NCBI RefSeq assembly: GCF_001522545.3
Contig: NC_031776.1
Location: 36,162,733 to 36,226,732, forward strand
Direction of reading: 5' to 3'
Length of the DNA stretch: 64,000 nucleotides
DNA from: Parus major
Lineage: Eukaryota; Chordata; Aves; Passeriformes; Paridae
Below the pieces are notes generated by a model that was not told the DNA's origin, did not search any database, and worked only from the letters and a program-made list of their open reading frames with translations. Each line of letters starts with the position of its first letter. The first letter of the stretch is position 1. The translations under genes were made by a program, and so were the position numbers. Below, in pieces: positions 12,801-21,800 of the stretch.

Positions 12801-15800
12801 CCAGACTATTAAAATTCCAAGGTTATTAAGGGAGATGTCAGTTTTTATCTGATTCCTGGAATGCTGATAATGCCACCAAAAAATTTAACATCACAAAGGC
12901 AATAAAATTGATACCATCAGGGGAGACCTTCATGGTGTTGAAATTCAAAATATACTCACATCACTGATGTTGTAGGCATTAACTCTAGCCTGGATGAACT
13001 GGGGCACATCAGGAGGGAGGTGATACTTGTGAATAATTTCTTCCCCTTTGGATTTATACAATATCTGCAAAGAAAAATAAAGGAAGGTATTTAGCAGCCT
13101 AATATATAGACAGTGAATTGAAAAACTATTTTAGAAAATCTGATTTCCAGGTGTTCTGCTGGAATTAAATTGTGGATACACATTGTCACCTACACAATTA
13201 TTTCAGGAGTGCTCTTAAAGCTGGAGGATGAAGTGAAGGTGGGCAGAAATTGGGAATGTCAGAGTGTTTCCAAAATTTACTTACATCACTCAGCTGTTTG
13301 CTGTTGATCTCTGCTTGCTTCTGTACTGGAGAGTCAGTCACTGAAGTGAATTTGGTTTGATCAGGATGCTTTTTGTAGGTGTACTGAAAGAAGATAAAAA
13401 ATATTTGTAGAAAACACATATAAAGTATTTTCCAAGTGTGGATAAGATAAATAAAAGTATTAGTGAATGAACTTAAGTACTTTTAAAGTATTAGTTTTTT
13501 AAAATATTGGTTTAAGCAGGTGAATGTTTGAGGTTCATTCCTCATTTTGGTACTACTGCTCTCATTTTATGGGTTTATTGGTTATAAAAAGGATTGTGCT
13601 ATATCTCTTTTGATCACTAGATGTCACAAACGGCTCTAAAATAAAGATGAAGGTTTTTTGGGTTTTTTTAAAAGTCAGGAATGGCAATGAGGCCAAACTC
13701 AGAATCGCTGATGTTACCAGGGATCACTCAGTTAACTTTTCTGTGGTGAACAACTGCTGTCCTGTACTCACATCTTTACATTGCTCCAACTTCTTGATTG
13801 CTTCATACTCTTGAGTTATGGTCTGAGGGAAGTAACACTTTGTCTTTTCCTCCTCATAATCTGCTTTGTAATTTTTCTAGGAACAAGAGCAACGTTCAGT
13901 AAAGAACCAGAACTGAGCTTTGTCAAAACTGCCAAAGTGATGGGGAAAACAGAACGATTGTCACACTTACATCACTTTTCATAGCTTCAACCTTCATGCA
14001 GTGGATTTGATGTGGATCCTCAAAGCTGCCCAAGTAGTGCCCCAAAATATTCTTCTGATATGCATCTTTATATTTTACCTGCCAAAATAACCACGAGTTG
14101 AGAAGCAAAAGTAATGGAGAGGGTCAGTACTGAAGGATAAACCCCAAGGGAAATACCTACATCACTAAAGTTCTTCAGAGCAGCATCAGTCTGGAACTTG
14201 GGTGTCTCACAGTAATTCATCCTGTTTCCTCTGGATTGTTCATAGGCTTCTTTGTACAATTTCTACAAATCAAATAATAGCAGATCATGCAGGACATTTC
14301 ACTGCAAGTCACCCCCACAAGAGTAAAACAGAGAAACGGTTCCAAAGAAAATCTTTCCCACAGGATTGAGAAACAGATGGCACTGTTTTCCCAATGGTCT
14401 TTAAAAATAACTATTCTTTAGGTTTGTAAGGGAAGACAGAAAGGTCTGACTAATGATTTTTGAACTTCTAACACTGAGAAATATTCAATCTCTTTTCATA
14501 CAAATAAAAGAGGAATTGAGAAGACCGTTACAGTGAATAACCATAATATAATAGAAAAATATGTAAAAGCACTACATATATTATCATTATTAGTTGAAGT
14601 TCCTTAAAACAGTAAAGGAAGAACTGTCCTCTTGTGATTCATTATCCACAAGGATCTAAATGAACTATCCACCAATTAGCCATCCACGTGGCACTGCTGT
14701 TGCCACCTTCATCTGTGGAGAATTCATTCTTTACCTGAATTGTTCTGGCTGGTGCTACCTCATAACAAATATGGGTCTACAAAACTAAAAACTCTGCAGG
14801 ATCCAAAGGAGAAGCCTTGTGAAGAGATGGTGAGTGTGGTTTCTGATACATGACTGAAAAGGATGAAGCTGCACATTGATAATACTCACATCACTCAGAA
14901 TATTTCCTGCAGTTTTTAATTGCTTCAGCAATGGGTTCTCTGTAGCAGGGAGCACATTATAATCTGCAACAGCTTTTTTCTTTTCATAGTCTGCTCTGTA
15001 TTTGAACTTGAAAGAATAAAAAGAAAAAAAAAAAAAAAGAGGTTAAGAAATCAGTATTAAAAGACAAATGCTCACTAACCTGTGTGATTTCCCAGAGCAG
15101 CTGTGGCTGCCCTCTCCCTGGAAGTGTCCAAGGCCAGGCTGGATGGGACTTGGAGCAGTCTGGGATAATGGAAGGTGTCCCTGCCATGGCAGGGGTGCCA
15201 CTGGGTGGTCTTTAAGGTCCCTTCCCACCCAAACCATTCTGTGATAGTGTGATGGTTTGGCATTTAAGAAAAGATATGAATAGATATGAATCTATTCTAT
15301 GACATAATCTTCAACTTTCCAGGAAAAATGCCCCTGTTATTTAACTTATGGTGGCAAAGGACCACAAAAGATCTTGCCAAAACAATTTTGGCACAAACTT
15401 GTGTGAGCTCAGAATTGTTCCCAAGCTGAACAGGTGGCACACAGGTCCCTCACCTTGCTGACGTTATCTGAAGCTCGTTTGTTGGCCTCATATTCTGGAG
15501 TTTCAGTCTGCATGAAGTAAATTTGGTCTTTCATGTTTTCAAAGTCTTCCTGGTATTTCCTCTGTTAGGAACAAACAGAAAACAACACATCATCTAATTG
15601 CAAATTCAACATCTACAACAGGGATTATTTAGGAAATAATCAATGCCACAAATGGAGCCTCGGTATTTTCCAAATGAACATAAGCAGGGATAAAGATTTC
15701 CTGCAGGATTCACTCACCATACTTAGATTTTCTGCATTCATTTTTGCAATTGCCACGTCATAGCATGGAGTTTGACTCCACTTGCCTTTAATTTTGTTTT

Positions 15801-18800
15801 TATAGTCCTCATGGTAAATAACCTATAAGGAAACAGAACAATAAAATTTAATACCCAAGACACAGCTCCATTTTCACTTGACAGATTCATTTTTCAAAGC
15901 TGTCTTTTTAAAGCTGCTTCATATTTGACACCTGCCTTATAGTTATGGTCAAAAACACCATAAATACGATTTGGCCAAACCATTTCAGTGTTAAGTCCTT
16001 TCTCTTAGTACCTTCCCTGACCTAAAAAGGATAAATAAATCATCTCTAACATATTCCTTTAGTTCTGTTTTCTCCCTGGTCACATAATATTAGGATACTG
16101 CCCATTAAGTCAGAATTCACTGGTATTGCTGCTGCAACTGGCTATAAGCAACCCTTTTATTTTAAATAATTATTTTTTTTAAATTATGTGGTATTTGTGA
16201 TTTCTATTGTTTATTCAAGCTCACAGAAATCAAGCATTAAAGGTTTAAAGAGTTTGTCTAACAACAAACTACCTGCCTGAGTTTTGACTCAGTGTTCCAG
16301 GTGCATTTTTAGCCACAGCTGCATGACATATCATAAAAAATAAATGTTTTTTGAACATTGCTAAAGAACATATATCCCAAAAATAATCTTTTAAAAAAAT
16401 AAATCTATATTTTATAGTTTTGGAGATACCTACAAAGCTTATTATTTTATTAATTTCAAATAATTATGGTACTGATCCTTTTATTTACATGCTATAAAAT
16501 TTTCTTGATGACAATTTAGCTTTTAAGCTATGGAAATGTAAGATTAAGGAAATTTTCTCCAAATTAATTCTTTTACCTTACAAACAGGTCAATGCAATTT
16601 TCTTAGTGGCTTCTCCACCATGAGTGAATACTGCAATTTTCTGATCTTAAAATGCAGATAATTTTCAATACACAATAAAATTAAAAAAAAAAAAAAAAAA
16701 AGTTCAATTCTGAATGGAGTTAAAACCCTACTTCCAAGATTATGCAACTTAGTCCCAGTTTCTCCAGCTAAAGTTGGTCTTCCTGTGTGTGTGTGTTTTT
16801 CCTTTTGCCTTCCCTTTCCTTAGGTCCCTTTTTGTCTCTCTACCTGCAGGAGTGGGGTTTGGCCACCGTGTTCTACTCACATCACTCAGCTGCCGTGTCA
16901 CCTTCTTGGCTTGTTCCACCTCAGGGGGGTCTGGCAGAGAGGTGAATTTTGCTTTCCTTTCATCGTGTCCCTTTTTGTAGACAATCTGAAAGGATGGAAG
17001 AAATAAACGTTTATTTGAGCATCACAGCATTGAATTCTGCTACCACCCCATTAATAAAAGAAGTTTTGCCCAAAGACCCTGCAGCAGGGATTCTTTAATT
17101 TGTGTATTACCAGGGAACTTCTGAACATCTGCAAAATTCACTGAAATCTTCAAGTGAGAGCTGAAATCACCTGTTGAAGAGCATACACAGACCTCTGTGC
17201 ATCTAAAGATCACCAAATCCCAGTCCCAGCAGTTCCTGACTTTTCCTAGCACTGTTTCAGAGGCACATTTGCACACCCACAAGAGTGAGCTGGACTTGGA
17301 GACAGCCCTGAGAGTTCCTGCATTTGGGGAGACACTCAAGGTCTTCTTACTCACTTAATAAATTAATGATTTCATTCATTCCTCATCCAGCATCAAACTG
17401 CCAACAGATTTATACTCTAATATGCTCTACTTTGTACTCTAACATCAAATAGGTATTTTTCTATGAAATGCCACTACTATCAGAGCTGTCAGTGCACATT
17501 TTTCTGTTCCATTTGAAGCTTTTATATCCAATGAAAGTCCATGGCACGTCCCAGGTTACACCAGAACCCAACAGCCCTTGGTACCTACATGCAAATCTCT
17601 GCTTTGATACTCACGTCACTCAGAGTCTTCTGAGCCTGTGCCACTCTTCTGAGCTCTGGGCTGTCATTGTAGGGATAAAACAATGTTTTGTCTGCATCCC
17701 AGTCTTCAGTATAGAGTTTCTAAAAACCAGAAAAATGCCAGAATGCTCATTATTAATTAATTTCTGGCTTTGAAAGCTTCTTTCACTTCAGCTGCTGAGA
17801 CCTGTGATTATTTTTTCTTACCTTGCTGAACATTGCTGTGTTCTTTATTGCATTCACAAGCTCGGGAGCATCAGGGGGAAGCAGGTACTTGTCCTTATTC
17901 TCCTCCCAGTTCTGTTTATATAATACCTGAAAGGAAAGTTCAGCAAGTTGGTCACTCTACCATTAAAAAAAATATTTACTTTTGTGAATAAACTGCCTGC
18001 TTTTAAAGACTTTTTTATTGAAATCAAAGTCTCAGAGCAGTAACATCTGAAGAGAGCAGCTGGAAATATTTAAGATTATATTTCTATTTGCCTTACCAAC
18101 TTCTCTGTTATCCCTCCCTGGGTTTCTAAACTGTTGCATAAAAGTTGCTTTAGCACCCTGAGCTCAAAACTTTGTTCTTACCAGTAACCTCAAGATCCAC
18201 CAGTGCTGGGAAAGTCAGAAGTTGCTCACCTTGCTCACTTGCTGTGACACTTTCTTTGCATGTTCTATATCCTTGGCCTTTTCATCCACGTGGCAAATGG
18301 TTCTGGCAATTTCCCCAGCCATGCGGTATTTAACCTGGAGCACAACAAAGTTCATTGATTCTACAGCAAAACAGACTGATTTAAAATAAAAACCCCAGAA
18401 TAATGACATTTTCACTCTTCATATAAACACCCAGAACCTGGATGAACCTAGAAATGCAGTTGTTACCCACCTCACTCAGCTGGTCCTGCACTTTCTTGAT
18501 CCTCCGGATTTCTGGGGTATCAATTGTGGAAGCATATGGCTTTCCTTTTTCTTTTCTAAATTTTTCTTTGTACTTATTCTGGAAGAAAATAATGATAAAA
18601 ATAATTAAGACATATCCCCAAGCTCTGGCAGAACTGTATTAGCATTATTGCCATATTTATCTGGTTAGGACAGGACTTTGGGGCAAATTATTCAATAATA
18701 TAAACTAAAATTATTCAATTACATTTGCACTTACGCTTATTTTAGCCAACTAAGTTTTTCCATTTGAATAAACAGAATTATTTCCAACAGGAAATCTCTA

Positions 18801-21800
18801 ACTTGGATCACCTCTAATTTATTATATTCTCCCCATGAGATTGATAAGTCCAGTTATTTGTGCTATAACTATCCAACAACCCCTACAAAACAGTTTTAAA
18901 GCTGGTGTTCCTCAAGAAATAAGAACCATGGGATAACCTACCTCACTGAATAGGTCCTTCATTTTATTGCTGTGTTCCAAGTAAGGTGTCAAAAACTTGG
19001 ATGGGTCCACTTTTGTCCGGATTGTTTTCTTCCTGATGGGAGGGGCTGCATCCTCCCTGGAGGGCTGGGTGTGCTCAGCTGTGTAGGTGGTTGTGGTGGT
19101 CTCAGGCTCTGAGTATTCTGTGCTGATGGTCTCAGTGATCTCAGTGACCACCTGGAGATCAAAAAAATCCATTCACCACTTGTTTCATAGCTGTTGAAGT
19201 TCATTAGGATTAGGGTTTTCATTGCCCTGAGCTGGGTGTGCTCAGCTGTGTAGTTGGTTGAGAGGCCTGAGTAATCTGTGCTGATGGTCTCAGTGCTCTC
19301 AGTGACCACCTGGGCATTAAAGAATTTCAATAATCTCTTGTTTTATAGTTGTAAAAGTCCATTAGGGTAAGGGTTTTCACTGCCCTGAGCTGGGTGTGCT
19401 CAGCTGTGTAGGTGGTTGAGGTGGTCTCAGGCCTGAGTAATCTGTGCTGATGGTCTCAGTGACCACCTGGAGATCAAAGAAATCCAATAATCACTTCTTT
19501 TATAGCTGTAAAAGTTCATTAGGATAAGGGTTTTTCACCCCTCTGAGCTGGTGGAAGGATGCTCTGTTCTCATCCAGATCCAGATGGAGACAGAAAATCA
19601 GGGACACTTTTCCTACTGGGATTACCAATATCATCCACCCTAAAAAAACCCACAAGAAATGAACTCTCTGGCTGATTCCTGCATCAAACTCATGGAATTA
19701 TTCTCCAGAGGGTCTGGGAGAGTGGGGCTCCAGCTGTCTCTGCTCTACATGCATTAATTTCCAATCTATTTAAATGCTTTATACACTTGTTTATCAACAT
19801 AGTCATGCTGCAAGCAGTAATTTTAATGCTAAGATTCTAATGAGAAGCATCTAAAAATAATTCTCACAACTAAAAAAACATGCTCCAAAAACATCCAAAT
19901 AAGTGTCAGGTTTTATTTCATATCAATTAGCTTTATAAAAAAATGCCTTTAAAAAGGAATTTGTGAAGGTCAGAGTTCTGAGAACTATTTGCATCAATGA
20001 GACTGAGCTGAAAATGCACCAAGAATTACACAATTAATAACTTCTTATTCTGCATAAGCCCGTGCCATAAAGAATATTTAATGATAACACAGCAGAGAGT
20101 TGGGTTATAGCTGTTTCAGAAGTAGAATTTCAAATTATAGCAGTCACTCCTTAGTGATCCAAATATTTTGTTATCAGTGACATGATGAAAGACCTGCAAA
20201 ACTGTAATTTTTCAGTGAAATTACACAAGGTGAAGGGAACAGAACTGATACATGTAAACTGATCTTAAACCATCACACAGCAGGGACTTGAAGCAAAAAT
20301 AAAGTATTAAGCAGCAATTTTTCACTGATATATTTGCGTGTTTAATGTGAAAAATTAAACCTCAGAATACAAAAGGCTGCTAATTAAGTGTTTCATGTTA
20401 ATTACATGCATTTATGTGCTCCAAGCAGCATGACAGGGACCTTTACCTCGTGTGGCTCACCCTCCTCAATAACTGTCTCCTCAATGTAGTACTTTGAAAG
20501 AAAAGAGAAAAAACATCATTGTTAGGCCAGATCAGCAAATTGTAGCTTCTGTGAAGCTGTTTTAAAACATATTTCTGGAGAAACAGGATTTTAGTTCACA
20601 GGTGATAATGGAGTCATTTGGTAACTCTGAATATCTGCTCACGTTTTGCACTAAGGATTGGATTTTTATTCCATACATTCCCCATCTATTAATCATCCAA
20701 ATAATCAATGAAAGATTGTTTCTAATTTTACCCACAAGTGGGAAGACACTGATGACCACACTAAAAGAATTAGCATTTAAACCCCAGGATTTTCCTGGTT
20801 TTTATTTGGTGACATTCATGACTGCTGTCCTCAGGGTTGCTCCTACAAGGACACCAATAATTTCCAGATGCAGTTAAACTTTTTTGCTGATCACAACTCT
20901 GAACCTGCTGATTTTTCACCCATTTCACTGCCAATTATCCAACCACATCTCAAAAATTTGGGGATAAAACCACAACGGGAGGTTTCCCTAAAGCAGACCA
21001 GGTACACAACCTTCACTGGTCACCCCTTGTCCACAACAGCTGTGAACTCATTATAAAAATTAATGAGGTTCATCAGCCAAAGACTGCTCTTGACAACTCA
21101 GTATTCACTTCTCCACACGACCTTCATGTCTTTCATGTGTTTAAAAATAGCTTCTCAAAGGATTTGTTCCACAGCCTTCCCAAAGACCAAAGTGAGGTTG
21201 ACCAGCCTGTGGCTCCCTGGATCTTCCTTCTTGCCTTTCTTGAAGTCCAAATCCAGCTGAACATTGCCCATGGATGTAGGAACGGAGTTTGTAATGTTTT
21301 AAATCTTCAAGTTTCTCCCAAGTTCTCTGCTCCTGCTTCCACCTTCAGTATATTTCTTTTTTGTGTCATTTTCCTTAGTCAGGGTCTCTGTATTCCTCCA
21401 CTCCATCCTCCTGCTGTTTGATTTCTGCACTTCGGGCTGAGCTGTGTGCTCAGGGAAATTCAAGCTGAAGGATCACCCAGCTAACCTGGGTTCCTTTGCT
21501 GTTTCCCACAGGATTTGCCCCAACCAGCCCCAGTTCTGCTCTTCCAAAGTCTCAGATAATTCAATTTATTTTGCTCACTGCTCCCTGTGTCTTCAGCTCC
21601 ATTTCCCCATGGTCAGTGCAGCCCTGGATATTTGAATTTTCCATCAGTTCTGGCTTGTTTGTGAGCACGACGTCCAGCAAAGCATCTTTTCCAGAGTTGG
21701 GAAAGGATGTGGAGCCTCAGGAGCGGCTGAGGGAGCTGGGAAAGGCGCTCAGCCTGGAGAAAAGGAGGCTCAGGGGGAACCTTCTGGCTCTGCACAGACA

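Noticed and set aside
18989..19330. 113-codon minus-strand frame overlapping NEB exon 4
   Set aside because: Reads from the middle acceptor copy into exon 4 in the wrong frame; the homologous VDPSKF frame is the one annotated.
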